64,000 bases of DNA from Rhodospirillales bacterium (GTDB taxonomy: Bacteria > Pseudomonadota > Alphaproteobacteria > Micavibrionales > Micavibrionaceae). This document shows positions 7,986 through 17,537 of this stretch, piece by piece (the stretch's first letter is position 1; every line of letters starts with the position of its first letter). Location of the stretch: the NCBI GenBank assembly GCA_020638395.1, contig JACKIP010000008.1, positions 17,678 through 81,677 of the forward strand, in the 5' to 3' direction. The notes beneath the pieces are model-generated. The model worked only from the letters and a program-made list of their open reading frames with translations. It did not search any database and was not told the origin of the DNA. Position numbers and translations under genes: made by a program.

Positions 7986-9542
7986 TTATGCAACCTGCTT
8001 CTCAACAGCTCCGGCATAATTCGCTGTGAATTTTTCCAGATACGCATTCATTTCAGCCTTCAGATCATCATCCAGTTTTTTCTCCTTGGCGATTTTCTTC
8101 AGGATTTCCTTGGCATTCACGCTCATATCTTCACGCAGTTGATGCTCGTAGTGGCTGACCTCTGCGACCGGAATATTATCCAGATAACCGTTGGTTCCGG
8201 CATAAATCACCATCACCTGCTCTTCGACAGCCAGCGGCGAATATTGCGGCTGTTTCAACAACTGCGTCAAACGCGCCCCACGTGCCAGAAGTTTCTGGGT
8301 CGAGGCGTCAAGGTCAGACGCAAACTGCGCGAATGCTTCCATTTCGCGGTACTGCGCCAGCTCCAGTTTAATAGACCCGGAAACCTGCTTCATCGCTTTG
8401 ATCTGCGCGGCAGATCCCACACGGGACACAGACGCACCGACGTTAATCGCCGGACGGATCCCTTTAAAGAACAGGCCTGTTTCCAGGAAGATCTGACCGT
8501 CTGTGATCGAAATCACGTTGGTTGGAATATACGCGGACACGTCCCCGGCCTGCGTTTCAATGATCGGCAGAGCCGTCAAAGAACCGCCGCCTTGTTCATC
8601 AGACATTTTCGCCGCACGCTCCAGCAAACGGGAGTGAATGTAGAACACATCCCCCGGATAAGCTTCCCGGCCCGGCGGACGACGCAGCAGCAGGGACATC
8701 TGGCGGTACGCCACAGCCTGCTTGGACAGATCGTCATAAATCGCCAGAGCATGCATCCCGTTATCGCGGAAATATTCGCCCATGGTACATCCGGCATAAG
8801 GCGCCAGGAATTGCAGAGGGGCCGGATCAGATGCAGTCGCAGCAACCACGATCGAGTACTCCATCGCGCCCTGCTCTTCCAGCTCACGCACGATCTGCGC
8901 CACGGTTGAACGTTTTTGACCAATCGCCACATACACGCAGTACAGGTGATCTTTTTCGTTCTTGGATTTATTGATTGTTTTCTGGTTGATGATGGTATCA
9001 ATCGCCACCGCGGTCTTACCGGTCTGACGGTCTCCCAGAATCAACTCCCGCTGCCCCCGGCCGATCGGCACCAGCGCGTCAATCGCTTTAATCCCGGTTT
9101 GCATCGGCTCGGACACGGACTGGCGCGGAATAATCCCCGGAGCTTTTGTTTCAATCAGGCGGTATTCGGTTGCTTCAATCGGACCTTTGCCATCCAGAGG
9201 ATTGCCCAGCGGGTCAACCACGCGCCCCAGCAAGCCACGACCGACAGGAATCTCAACGATTTTCCCGGTCCGTTTAACAATGTCGCCTTCTTTGATGTCC
9301 CGGTCGGACCCAAAGATAACCACGCCCACATTATCATCTTCAAGGTTCAGAGCCATGCCCTTCGTGCCGTTGGGGAACTCCACCATCTCGCCGGCGCGCA
9401 CCTGATCCAGACCGTAAATCTGGGCAATTCCGTCCCCGACATACAGCACCTGCCCGATTTCGGACACGTCCATCTTTTTGTCGAAGTCTTTGATTTGCTT
9501 CTTGATAATGTCTGAAATTTCAGAAACCTTGATTTTATCCAT
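7986..9542 (-). CDS. atpA: F1 ATP synthase subunit alpha
   Basis: Non-catalytic nucleotide-binding subunit of F1. The Walker A motif GDRQTGKT is at about residues 170-177. LEEQGAMEYSIVVAATASDPAPLQFLAPY and the signature PAINVGASVSRVGSAAQ follow. The ATG at 9542 was chosen over the longer frame from 9632 because the family begins with the helix ISDIIKKQIKDF. An AAGGA-like site precedes it, and the upstream codons are intergenic in character. That gives 518 residues. Confidence 0.97.
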   Translation of the reverse strand: MDKIKVSEISDIIKKQIKDFDKKMDVSEIGQVLYVGDGIAQIYGLDQVRAGEMVEFPNGTKGMALNLEDDNVGVVIFGSDRDIKEGDIVKRTGKIVEIPVGRGLLGRVVDPLGNPLDGKGPIEATEYRLIETKAPGIIPRQSVSEPMQTGIKAIDALVPIGRGQRELILGDRQTGKTAVAIDTIINQKTINKSKNEKDHLYCVYVAIGQKRSTVAQIVRELEEQGAMEYSIVVAATASDPAPLQFLAPYAGCTMGEYFRDNGMHALAIYDDLSKQAVAYRQMSLLLRRPPGREAYPGDVFYIHSRLLERAAKMSDEQGGGSLTALPIIETQAGDVSAYIPTNVISITDGQIFLETGLFFKGIRPAINVGASVSRVGSAAQIKAMKQVSGSIKLELAQYREMEAFAQFASDLDASTQKLLARGARLTQLLKQPQYSPLAVEEQVMVIYAGTNGYLDNIPVAEVSHYEHQLREDMSVNAKEILKKIAKEKKLDDDLKAEMNAYLEKFTANYAGAVEKQVA

Positions 9543-9577
9543 CTTTTTTCCTTTTCTTTCGTAATCTTCCTTAAAAT

Positions 9578-9943
9578 TTATCCACGCGCCGGAGTAAGAG
9601 CAGGAGCCGTGATAACAGACGGCGCACAACAAACTCCGGCCGCTTGTTCACAAATCCCGGCAACTTCCGCCATAACGCGGGAGTACTCTTCATATCCAGA
9701 AGCACTCGCCAACAGAGATTCAAAGTCTTCCGCTTCCATCCTTTGAACACACATAAAATAACCACTTATTTTATTATCCACGTCAGCTAGCTCCAACGCC
9801 AGATCATCATCCAGATCATCAGGAGAGCGAATACCCGCAACAAACTGAACCCACTCAGTCGCATACACCTCGTATGCCTCACGCCTTGCCCCGTCGGCCC
9901 TCATTTTTATAAATCTGTCTTTAAAATCGGCAATCGCGCTCAT
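9578..9943 (-). CDS. Hypothetical protein inserted between atpH and atpA
   Basis: Unrecognised 121-residue acidic, largely helical protein. It has an internal DLDDDLALELADVD cluster, four cysteines (one CVQ, then C, and a CC pair near residue 103) and a Pro/Ala tail. No signal peptide or membrane segment. It is spaced 18 bases after atpH and 35 bases before atpA, so it should be co-transcribed with the synthase. atpH and atpA are normally adjacent, so this is an insertion. Confidence 0.6.
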   Translation of the reverse strand: MSAIADFKDRFIKMRADGARREAYEVYATEWVQFVAGIRSPDDLDDDLALELADVDNKISGYFMCVQRMEAEDFESLLASASGYEEYSRVMAEVAGICEQAAGVCCAPSVITAPALTPARG

Positions 9944-9961
9944 ATCTTTTTCACCCGTACC

Positions 9962-10549
9962 TTACGCCGTTTTAGCCTGCCGCAAGTTTTCATTTGCTCC
10001 CGCACGCAGATCCTGCTCCAGAAGCTCCAGACGGCGCTTGATCGAGCCGTCAATGCGCTTTGAACCGATTGTAATCACCAACCCGCCAATCAATTCCGGC
10101 TTGACCTCGACCGAAATCTTTGCTTTTCCACCGGTCATCGCTCCGATTTCTTTTTCCAGCTCTGTGCTTTGCGCCTTGCTCAGGGGATAGGCCGTCTCGA
10201 CCCGCGCCTCAACAATACCTTGCAGAGCATCCAGACGCATGGAAACCGCTTCTAAAATCACCGGCAATTGAGACAGCCGGTTATTTGCAATGAGCGTGCG
10301 GATAAAGTTCACCAGCCCTTTTGACATGTCTGTCTTTTTCCCCAGATCAGAGAAAACACTTTCCTGCGCCGCCGGAGAAAAAAGCGGATTTTCAATAATT
10401 TTTTGGATGTCCGCACTTTCCTCAATCAGGGACAGCAGAACGCCAATTTCATCACTGGCACTTTTATAATCTTTTTTGGCAAGGGAATCGACATAAGCGC
10501 CGGCATAACGCTTGGCAAAGGCAGAATGGGCCGCGAGAGAATGGGTCAC
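9962..10549 (-). CDS. atpH: F1 ATP synthase subunit delta
   Basis: Peripheral-stalk subunit (OSCP homologue) linking F1 to subunit b. The N-terminal six-helix domain shows AKRYAGAYVDSLAKK, and FIRTLIANNRLSQLPVIL is typical. The C-terminal part carries VKPELIGGLVITIGSKRIDGSIKRRLELL, the diagnostic OSCP/delta ending. Start codon is GTG with CAGGA upstream. First gene of the F1 operon; F0 genes are not in the window. Confidence 0.95.
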   Translation of the reverse strand: MTHSLAAHSAFAKRYAGAYVDSLAKKDYKSASDEIGVLLSLIEESADIQKIIENPLFSPAAQESVFSDLGKKTDMSKGLVNFIRTLIANNRLSQLPVILEAVSMRLDALQGIVEARVETAYPLSKAQSTELEKEIGAMTGGKAKISVEVKPELIGGLVITIGSKRIDGSIKRRLELLEQDLRAGANENLRQAKTA

Positions 10550-10706
10550 TTAGAATCCTGTCTTGGTTAATTTTGTGTTCGATGTAGCATAGCAAACGGC
10601 ATGCTGCAAGGCTTTTGTGCAAGATTTCAGAATAAAAATCCGCGGTAAAAGAAAGACCGAAATTTCAATGAGAGAAACAACGGCCTTTCCCAAAAAATTA
10701 AAAAAA

Positions 10707-12437
10707 TTATCTCAATCGCAACAGATCTTCTGTCATCTGGTCAACGGTGTTAATCACTTTTGTTCCAGCCGAGAACGCCCGCTGGGAGATAATCAGTTTG
10801 GCAAACTCATCCGCCAGATCGACGTTGGAATTTTCCAGAGTAGACGTTTCCAGCAACCCGGAGCCACCAGCCCCGGCTTCACGCAGGTTTTCTTCTCCGG
10901 AATCTTCGTTCTTCGTATAAGCCGTCCCGGAGACTTCCTGCAATCCGTTCGGGTTTGCAAAGGTCACCATCGGGACCTTGTACAGAGCGGATGACGCCCC
11001 ATTCGAGAACCGGGCAATCACGTAACCGTCCCGGTCGATCTCCACGCCGGTTCTCAGACCCAGCTCGGCCCCGTCCTGATCCGAGAAAATCACGTTATAT
11101 TGCCCGGAAAACTGTGAGAATCTCTCGATATCAATACTGATATCCTGCAAAGACGCTCCATTTCCCCAGTCAATACTATTGATGTTAATATCAATATTCC
11201 CATCCGTATCAGACAGGGCATTGATACTTCCGTCCCCGTTAAAGTTAATCATTCCCTGCGTCAGATACGCTCCGTCAGGCGCGACAATATCAACCTGCCA
11301 CCAGCCACGAGAGTTATAGCTGGAAATCCCCGGAAGGTTTTCAATCGCCGGATATTCGCCGGCGCTGTAGGGCGGTGTATCTGCATTGGTACCGTTTGCT
11401 GTGGCCGGAAGATCCGGAGGTGTAATCGCGACCCCGCTGCTAAAGCCAAGATCGGTTGCCGGAGTGCCGGTGACATCGGTCAGTGTGAACGTGCTTCCGG
11501 TCGTAAAATCAATCGCCTGAATAACCAACTCACCGTTATTATTGAGAAACGCTTCGGCAAAACCACCGCCCCCCCCGCCCACACCATCGTAAGCATTAAT
11601 AAAGTCAATAAAATCACTCACAGTACTGGTTGCCGTCACAGTGAAAGTCTCCGCCGCCTGCCCCGCTGCAGTAAAGCTGAACTGGTCGGTCGCGGACATC
11701 CCCTGCGTTGTAAGCAGGTCGGTCAGCTCCATATCAAACGCCGAAGAAATATCCGCCGCCATCGGACCGTAAACCTTGGTGAATGCAATGGACAGGTCCT
11801 GCGACGCCCCCAGAGAGTCATACACCCGCACACCCCGCGTAAAGTTGGCTGGAGTCCCGGCGGCAACAAGAGATGTTGCGGTTGAAACAGATGTATTATC
11901 CTCACTCGCATTCAGGTTGATGGACAGGTCAACCGTATTGGTCGGACGGGTCAATCCTCCCAAAAACGCAACATCCACAGGGACCAGAGAACTCAGATCC
12001 CCTTGCGCAGAGGGAAGTAATCCCTGTGAATCCAGCGGCCAGCCATACAGATAAAATCCGACAGAATTTCGCATATTTCCCTGCGCATCTTCACTGAACT
12101 GCCCGTTGCGGGTGTAGAGATACTCATCCAGCGCGCTGTCATCCCCGTTCCGTTTGACCGGGAAAAATCCGTTGCCGGAAATCGCCACATCGGTCGAAGA
12201 AATTGACTGCTGGATCGGCCCTTGCTGATCGACCCGTTGAATCCGGTTAACCGCAACCGTTCCTGGAGAATAACGGGACCCGCGGCTTTCCGTTGTCACC
12301 AGAGACTCAAAGCTCGATTCCGAACGTTTAAAGCCTACAGTATTCACGTTGGCGATGTTGTTCGAGATAATCGCCGTATTCTGGGATTGCGCCGACAAAG
12401 CCGACACCCCTGTAAAAAGAGCACCAAAAAGAGACAT
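10707..12437 (-). CDS. flgE: Flagellar hook protein FlgE (paralog 1)
   Basis: Structural subunit of the extracellular flagellar hook. The N-terminal rod/hook motif SALSAQSQNTAIISNNIANVNTVGFKRSES (about residues 13-42) and the C-terminal NSNVDLADEFAKLIISQRAFSAGTKVINTVDQM form the conserved D0 coiled coil. The 576-residue length reflects an enlarged variable D1-D2 middle. It lies 47 bases downstream of a second, divergent flgE copy and ends the flagellar operon. Confidence 0.92.
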   Translation of the reverse strand: MSLFGALFTGVSALSAQSQNTAIISNNIANVNTVGFKRSESSFESLVTTESRGSRYSPGTVAVNRIQRVDQQGPIQQSISSTDVAISGNGFFPVKRNGDDSALDEYLYTRNGQFSEDAQGNMRNSVGFYLYGWPLDSQGLLPSAQGDLSSLVPVDVAFLGGLTRPTNTVDLSINLNASEDNTSVSTATSLVAAGTPANFTRGVRVYDSLGASQDLSIAFTKVYGPMAADISSAFDMELTDLLTTQGMSATDQFSFTAAGQAAETFTVTATSTVSDFIDFINAYDGVGGGGGGFAEAFLNNNGELVIQAIDFTTGSTFTLTDVTGTPATDLGFSSGVAITPPDLPATANGTNADTPPYSAGEYPAIENLPGISSYNSRGWWQVDIVAPDGAYLTQGMINFNGDGSINALSDTDGNIDININSIDWGNGASLQDISIDIERFSQFSGQYNVIFSDQDGAELGLRTGVEIDRDGYVIARFSNGASSALYKVPMVTFANPNGLQEVSGTAYTKNEDSGEENLREAGAGGSGLLETSTLENSNVDLADEFAKLIISQRAFSAGTKVINTVDQMTEDLLRLR

Positions 12438-12484
12438 TTCCTATTCCTCCATATTATTTAAGAGTTTGATTTGTTGTGTATTCA

Positions 12485-14335
12485 TCATAATTGACCTAAC
12501 TTTTCCGCCATCTGATCGATTGTCTGGATGACCTGGGAATTCAGGGTAAATCCGCGCTGGGAGACAATCAGGTGCGCAAATTCATCAGCAATATCCACAT
12601 TTGACCCTTCAATAGCCGATGGTCGTAACACCCCGTTGGCTCCCTGCCCGACCAGCCCCAGAACCGGATCGCCGGACGCCTCCGTGATGGAAAAAATCGT
12701 TCCGCTTTTATCGTTCAATCCGTTGGCATTGGCAAAACTGGCCAGAGGAATCTGATAAAGATTGGCCCGGACTCCGTTCCCGAATGTTCCAACCACCCGT
12801 CCATCTGCCGTAATTTCCAGTCCCGTCCGCGTTCCCAGTCCGGCCCCGTTCTGGGAACTGCTTCCAACGTAGAAATCACCGGCGAACTGACTGATACGGC
12901 TGATATCAATCGTAATTGAATCTCCGGGAGTATTCGGATCTCCGTCAAAATCAATCGGAGTTGTGGAAAGATCAATCGTGTAATCGCCATTAGCATCCGC
13001 GACCGCGTTCAAGGCACCATTTCCATCGAAATTCAACAATCCCTGCCGGATGGTCGCTCCGGTCGTCGGGTTCACAATCGTTAATTCCCACCAGTTTTGC
13101 GGGACCGGACTGGTTGTGTCTGCAATCGTGGGAAAATCCCCCTGATCCGGATAAATTACCGGATTGGTGATATCTTCATCCGGTTCGAATTCAAAATCTG
13201 CCGGAGTATCCGGGTCCTGAACAACTCCCAGTGTCTGAGGTCCGCTCAAAGGAGTTCCGGACGTTTCCGCAAGAATGATCGTCACAGTCGGGTCTTTGGC
13301 CCGTACCAGAAGCCGTCCGTCCTCAATCTGGGCACTCAGAGCGCCTTCCGTCACCGGCGGAAGCGCCAAAGCATCCACACCGTGATCGTTCAGGGCAGAA
13401 ATCAGGCCCTGCATCGTCGCGATCTGGTTGGTGGCAATATCATCCCCCAAAGCTTCATCGACAAAGGTATAGGTTTCAACAACGCCGTTCACATCGACTG
13501 TAAAGCTATCTCCGGCTGAAATACCGTCATAATACCCCGTTCCGATTGTCGGAATAAACGCATCGCTCAATTCCGCATCCCGCCCGCTTTGCGTGGAAAA
13601 GTGCGCCATTGGCCCGACAATTTTGCGGAATTCCATGGTCAATTGCTGAGGATCACCGTTCTGATCGTACACAGTAAAACTGCGGGAAAAACTTGCCGGC
13701 TCGCTCGTCGCCGGAAGCTGGGCCGCACCGCCGCTGGAAAAATGCATATCAATATTTTCCACATCCGCTTTCAGATTCAGACTGAAAGATAATTGCGTCG
13801 TTGGGATAGGAATCGTGTCATAGCGGCTGATATCAATCGCCTGTAAAGATGAAAAATCCTGAGCCGCCGGCAATGCTCCCGTTTCATCATACTGCCAGCC
13901 ATACAGGAATAACCCCGCCGCATTCGACAGATAGGTTGTTTCCGTTCCGGTGGAGACATCAGGCACCGAGATCTCGCCAAACGACCCATTGCGGGTGAAA
14001 AACAGATTGGAGGGCTGGCTTGTACTGTCAGAAATCGTATCCGGCGTCCGCGCCACCACAAAAAATCCGTTTCCGGTAATGGCGGCCTCTGTGGCAGACA
14101 CCGTCTGCTGAACCGAGCCCTGCTGATCGGCCCGCAGCACCCGGTTCACCCTCACGCCGCCCGGCTCATAGCCGGGGCTGTAACGCGATGTGGTCACCAG
14201 ATCATAAAACGCGGCCTCTGATTTTTTATAGCCCGTTGTCGTCATATTGGCGATGTTCGTCGATACAATGGACGTGGCTTTGGAATATGCCATCATCCCG
14301 CCGGCGCTGGTATCAAGTGATTGAAAAAGGCTCAT
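12485..14335 (-). CDS. flgE: Flagellar hook protein FlgE (paralog 2)
   Basis: Second hook-type protein of 616 residues. The N-terminal ATSIVSTNIANMTTTGYKKSE and the C-terminal EGSNVDIADEFAHLIVSQRGFTLNSQVIQTIDQM are the D0 motifs. The middle differs from the neighbouring paralog, with an insertion around TIGTGYYDGISAGDSFTVDV. Its start overlaps the end of flgD by 4 bases. Being directly after flgD it may be the main hook subunit. An FlgF/FlgG rod protein is less likely, as those are about 250 residues. Confidence 0.9.
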   Translation of the reverse strand: MSLFQSLDTSAGGMMAYSKATSIVSTNIANMTTTGYKKSEAAFYDLVTTSRYSPGYEPGGVRVNRVLRADQQGSVQQTVSATEAAITGNGFFVVARTPDTISDSTSQPSNLFFTRNGSFGEISVPDVSTGTETTYLSNAAGLFLYGWQYDETGALPAAQDFSSLQAIDISRYDTIPIPTTQLSFSLNLKADVENIDMHFSSGGAAQLPATSEPASFSRSFTVYDQNGDPQQLTMEFRKIVGPMAHFSTQSGRDAELSDAFIPTIGTGYYDGISAGDSFTVDVNGVVETYTFVDEALGDDIATNQIATMQGLISALNDHGVDALALPPVTEGALSAQIEDGRLLVRAKDPTVTIILAETSGTPLSGPQTLGVVQDPDTPADFEFEPDEDITNPVIYPDQGDFPTIADTTSPVPQNWWELTIVNPTTGATIRQGLLNFDGNGALNAVADANGDYTIDLSTTPIDFDGDPNTPGDSITIDISRISQFAGDFYVGSSSQNGAGLGTRTGLEITADGRVVGTFGNGVRANLYQIPLASFANANGLNDKSGTIFSITEASGDPVLGLVGQGANGVLRPSAIEGSNVDIADEFAHLIVSQRGFTLNSQVIQTIDQMAEKLGQL

Positions 14336-15054
14336 GCGCTCCCCCCTTCTTCACCGGATGTCTCCTCCGATGTCGTCGTTGTGGTTTGCGGGAGTGACAC
14401 GTTTATCACATTCCCGATCGGCACCGCACGCTCCCCGATCAACAGGTAAGGCTGGCCATTCTGTGTTTCAACGCCGTGAATAACACCGCTGACGAGAACA
14501 TTTGAATTGAGCGTATTATCATTGCCATCCACGGCATCAATCCGGACCTGATAGGTGCCGCTTTCTGCTTTCAATCCATTATTCAGCATTCCGTCCCATA
14601 CGGTATCCTTGCGCCCGGCGCCGGTTTCTCCTTCAAAGAACGCAACTGTATTCCCGTCCTGATCCAAAATCCGGACATCGACGCTTACCGGAACGCCGTC
14701 GGCGATATAAGAAATATCCACAGGCGTTGTGCCATCATAATACAGCTCGCTGCTCTGGTAATTTGCTTTCATTCCCACATAGCCCAGAGCGAACGTATTC
14801 ATATTGCTCAGCCCAAATTCCACCAGAGAATTCAGTTTTTCATTCGCATTGATCTGCTGCTCCACACCAGCAAAGGAAACCAGTTGATTGGTGAATTCCG
14901 TCGAATCCATGGGGGAAAGCGGGTCCTGATTTTGCAGCTGAATGGTCAGCAACGTCAGAAAATCGTCAAAATCTTCCGCTAATTGCTGCTTTTGCACCGT
15001 TGTTTGCTGCGCATCATAAGCGGCTTGCGTTACGGTTAAATCACTTGCCATCAT
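14332..15054 (-). CDS. flgD: Flagellar hook assembly (capping) protein FlgD
   Basis: Scaffold cap that directs FlgE polymerisation and is discarded after hook completion. The N-terminal FLTLLTIQLQNQDPLSPMDSTEFTNQLVSFAGVEQQI is the diagnostic FlgD motif (about residues 32-68). A FlgD Ig-like/tudor domain follows, with GAGRKDTVWDG and the region up to GVIHGVETQNGQPYLLIG. 240 residues. Sits 7 bases past fliK. Confidence 0.95.
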   Translation of the reverse strand: MMASDLTVTQAAYDAQQTTVQKQQLAEDFDDFLTLLTIQLQNQDPLSPMDSTEFTNQLVSFAGVEQQINANEKLNSLVEFGLSNMNTFALGYVGMKANYQSSELYYDGTTPVDISYIADGVPVSVDVRILDQDGNTVAFFEGETGAGRKDTVWDGMLNNGLKAESGTYQVRIDAVDGNDNTLNSNVLVSGVIHGVETQNGQPYLLIGERAVPIGNVINVSLPQTTTTTSEETSGEEGGSA

Positions 15055-15061
15055 TTATCTC

Positions 15062-16597
15062 CTAAACCATCAGGTTATAGCGTTCCAATCCTGTATCCGG
15101 ATCAACAAACCAGGTCATTGTCGTTTCAATCAATTCTGCGGCATTTTGCGATCCGGAAGCGTTGTGCTCCTGTCCGGTGCCTCCGCTGCCGGTTCCATTT
15201 CCTGAGAAATCAAATCCATGCTCTGCCAGCTCAAAACTCAGCCCGTCCTGCCCGGCACCAAACCCGGCATCCTGCAACGCCCGCTCCAGAACCTGCGCAT
15301 CCCGTTGCAGCATGAGCCATGTTTCCGGCTTTTCAATAATCATCTGAGCCTTAACCAGCTTGTCCTTTGTAAAGTTCAGACGCACCTCGATACGCCCCAG
15401 CTCCGGCGGGTCCAGTTGCAGCGTCCAGTTACGCGCATCCCCGGCCCCGGCATTTTTTTGCAAAGACGCTGCCACCAGTTGTGTTGCAGGATGCGGCGTT
15501 TGTGCAGAAACAGCCTGCGTCACGACAGACACCAGATTTCCTCCCGTCATGGCCGACGGCAGAACCGGCGTATTGATCCAGTCCTGCGTAATCGGATCAA
15601 CCCAGTCTCCGCCTTCCGGAGAGCCTGTCATCATCAAGCCGGAAAACGAAAACTTTGCAGCATTGTCGGCCGACATATTCTCATTTGCAATTCCTGCCAT
15701 CATCAGCCCGGCTTTGGAAGCTGCGCCGCCTATCCCGGCCTGCGCCTGCGTCGCGGCGAGCGCCGCTTTAATCTGAGCATTTGTAAAAAGCTGAGCTGGG
15801 TCCTGAGAACCATCGGAAAGAAAAGAAAATCCGTTCTCCAGACTCCACGCCCCTCCATCTCCCAAAGTTGCTGCCAATCCCATTCTGGACAGGAAAGATT
15901 GCTGCGGCAGGTTTTGCATCAATCCCAAAAGCGCAATCAGATCATCGGACAATTCCGGAAGCGACTCCGGCTCGGACAAATTGATACCGTTTTGAGAGGC
16001 AATTCCCTCCATTTGCTGCGGCGCTAATCCTGCGGCAATAATCGCCGCCTGCGGAATATCCTGCAAAAGCCCCTGTTTGACATTCATAAGAATTCTGTTA
16101 AATAGCGCCATCTCATCCTGAGTTGCCTCTGTATTAGCAAAAGGGGAGGCCTGCATAGACGCAGTCTGTCCAGATAGTCCCATGAGAGAAACAGGTGTCC
16201 CTCCAAGCAAATTCAACAAAGCCAGTTTGACATCATCAGGAAGCGCAATCTGCCCCAATGTCCCGTCCTTCATGGATACCTGAAGCTGTGACGGCAGATC
16301 CGGCATAAAGTCCTTCAACAGGACCACATTGCCATCTTCCGTAGAAAAAGCGCCGTTTTCCTGAAGCATCAGCGAAAGAGTCTGGGATATTTGTGCCATC
16401 AGACGATCAAGATCCCCGTCATCTGTCCCTTTAGGAACAGCCATATCCTGCTGGATCTGAAATTGCCCTTGCAGCATTTTCGTAAAAAGATCTCCCAGAT
16501 TTTGCCCCTGCGACATTTTCTCCTGAAGCAGGCCGCTCAAAACCTTTCCCTGCGGAGAGGATTGCGTTTGAGGAGAGAGAAAAAAGCTTAAATCCAT
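15062..16597 (-). CDS. fliK: Flagellar hook-length control protein FliK
   Basis: Secreted ruler that fixes hook length and switches export specificity. Only the C-terminal domain is conserved: NWTLQLDPPELGRIEVRLNFTKDKLVKAQMIIEKPETWLMLQRDAQVLERALQDAGF at about residues 390-445. The first 370 residues are Gln/Ala/Leu-rich and poorly conserved, as usual for FliK. 511 residues. It lies between the FlgN-like genes and flgD in the flagellar operon. Confidence 0.88.
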   Translation of the reverse strand: MDLSFFLSPQTQSSPQGKVLSGLLQEKMSQGQNLGDLFTKMLQGQFQIQQDMAVPKGTDDGDLDRLMAQISQTLSLMLQENGAFSTEDGNVVLLKDFMPDLPSQLQVSMKDGTLGQIALPDDVKLALLNLLGGTPVSLMGLSGQTASMQASPFANTEATQDEMALFNRILMNVKQGLLQDIPQAAIIAAGLAPQQMEGIASQNGINLSEPESLPELSDDLIALLGLMQNLPQQSFLSRMGLAATLGDGGAWSLENGFSFLSDGSQDPAQLFTNAQIKAALAATQAQAGIGGAASKAGLMMAGIANENMSADNAAKFSFSGLMMTGSPEGGDWVDPITQDWINTPVLPSAMTGGNLVSVVTQAVSAQTPHPATQLVAASLQKNAGAGDARNWTLQLDPPELGRIEVRLNFTKDKLVKAQMIIEKPETWLMLQRDAQVLERALQDAGFGAGQDGLSFELAEHGFDFSGNGTGSGGTGQEHNASGSQNAAELIETTMTWFVDPDTGLERYNLMV

Positions 16598-16615
16598 AAT
16601 ATTATCTCCCGCTTC

Positions 16616-17074
16616 CTAAGCCGATTCACTAACACCAATTGAAGCGCGCTTGTTATGATCCAGTTGTCCGGCTGATCCGTATACCAGACTGTTTTTCTCT
16701 ATCGCGGCCTGCCGTGCGGCATCCATGATGCGGGCACTCAGGCGGCGGGTACTTTTTTCCATGCGCTTTAACGCCTGCTCATTTTCAGTCAGGGTGGATT
16801 TCAGAGACGCCTGTTTATCCTGTAAAAACGGAACCAGATTTGGATATTTTTCTTTCAGGGTTTTGGCAACATTTCTGACGGCGGACACGTCCCGCTGATA
16901 GGCTTGCGCCACGGCAACTTTTTCCTCCTGCATCCGCAAAAAAGCTTCCTGATTGGCAACTTTGAGGAAATCTGTTTCCTTGGCCAGAACGGATTGCAGC
17001 TGACTGAGTGTCAGAATAAAGCGGTCCACCGCGCTTTTGACATCCTCATTGCTTCTTGATTTTTGTGCCGTCAT
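16616..17074 (-). CDS. Coiled-coil flagellar operon protein (FlgN-like, uncertain)
   Basis: About 152 residues, mostly helical and charged, with heptad-like stretches such as LSQLQSVLAKETDFLKVANQEAFLRMQEEKVAVAQAYQRDV and TLTENEQALKRMEKSTRRL. The layout recalls FlgN-type export chaperones, which hold FlgK/FlgL, but identity is not clear enough for a symbol. The ATG at 17074 is preferred over 17134 because a full AGGAGG lies just upstream. It is between a second coiled-coil gene and fliK. Confidence 0.7.
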   Translation of the reverse strand: MTAQKSRSNEDVKSAVDRFILTLSQLQSVLAKETDFLKVANQEAFLRMQEEKVAVAQAYQRDVSAVRNVAKTLKEKYPNLVPFLQDKQASLKSTLTENEQALKRMEKSTRRLSARIMDAARQAAIEKNSLVYGSAGQLDHNKRASIGVSESA

Positions 17075-17120
17075 GTTAGGCCTCCTGTTTATGTTGTTTT
17101 GTTGTTCTATTCTGTTGTTT

Positions 17121-17537
17121 CTATTCCGCCGCATCCTCTGAAATCTGCCCCTGCAACAGGAATAGATTATTGGTATACGTCTCGTTTAAAGGCTTTTTGG
17201 GAGCCATCAGTTCAATCAGTTTTTGATTATCCCGCGTTGCCTTTCCAAGCTCCCGCGTCATTGTTTCCAGCCGGTCCAGCTCACCGGCATCCAGCCCGCT
17301 GAAATCCTCACGGCGCATCTGAAATTCTTTAGCCGCCCGCACATATCCTTCGGCGCGCAGTTCCTTGCCTTTTTGAACTCTGGCCAGAGTCTCCATATCT
17401 TTCTTTTTCAGAACCCGCCCCTCTTCCAGCGAAAACTCCAGCATTTGACGGGTAATCTGGGTCATGATCCGCAAGGCACTAAGGCAATCCTCCGGTAAAA
17501 GTGTGGCGCGTTGCTCTTTCATTGCGGCCTTGGTCAT
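17121..17537 (-). CDS. Helical flagellar operon protein (unassigned; possible chaperone)
   Basis: 138 residues, predicted almost entirely helical, with clusters of Arg, Glu and Lys. It contains TRQMLEFSLEEGRVLKKKDMETLARVQKGKELRAEGYVRAAKEF and a C-terminal TNNLFLLQGQISEDAAE. Its size and helical-hairpin look resemble FlgN/FlbY-type proteins found beside flgJ in alphaproteobacteria. Start overlaps the flgJ stop by 4 bases, so it is translationally coupled within the operon. Confidence 0.7.
   Translation of the reverse strand: MTKAAMKEQRATLLPEDCLSALRIMTQITRQMLEFSLEEGRVLKKKDMETLARVQKGKELRAEGYVRAAKEFQMRREDFSGLDAGELDRLETMTRELGKATRDNQKLIELMAPKKPLNETYTNNLFLLQGQISEDAAE

Noticed and set aside
8139..8909. 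Plus-strand open frame (256 residues) opposite atpA
   Set aside because: Antisense shadow of atpA, His/Arg/Gln-rich, with no recognisable domain.
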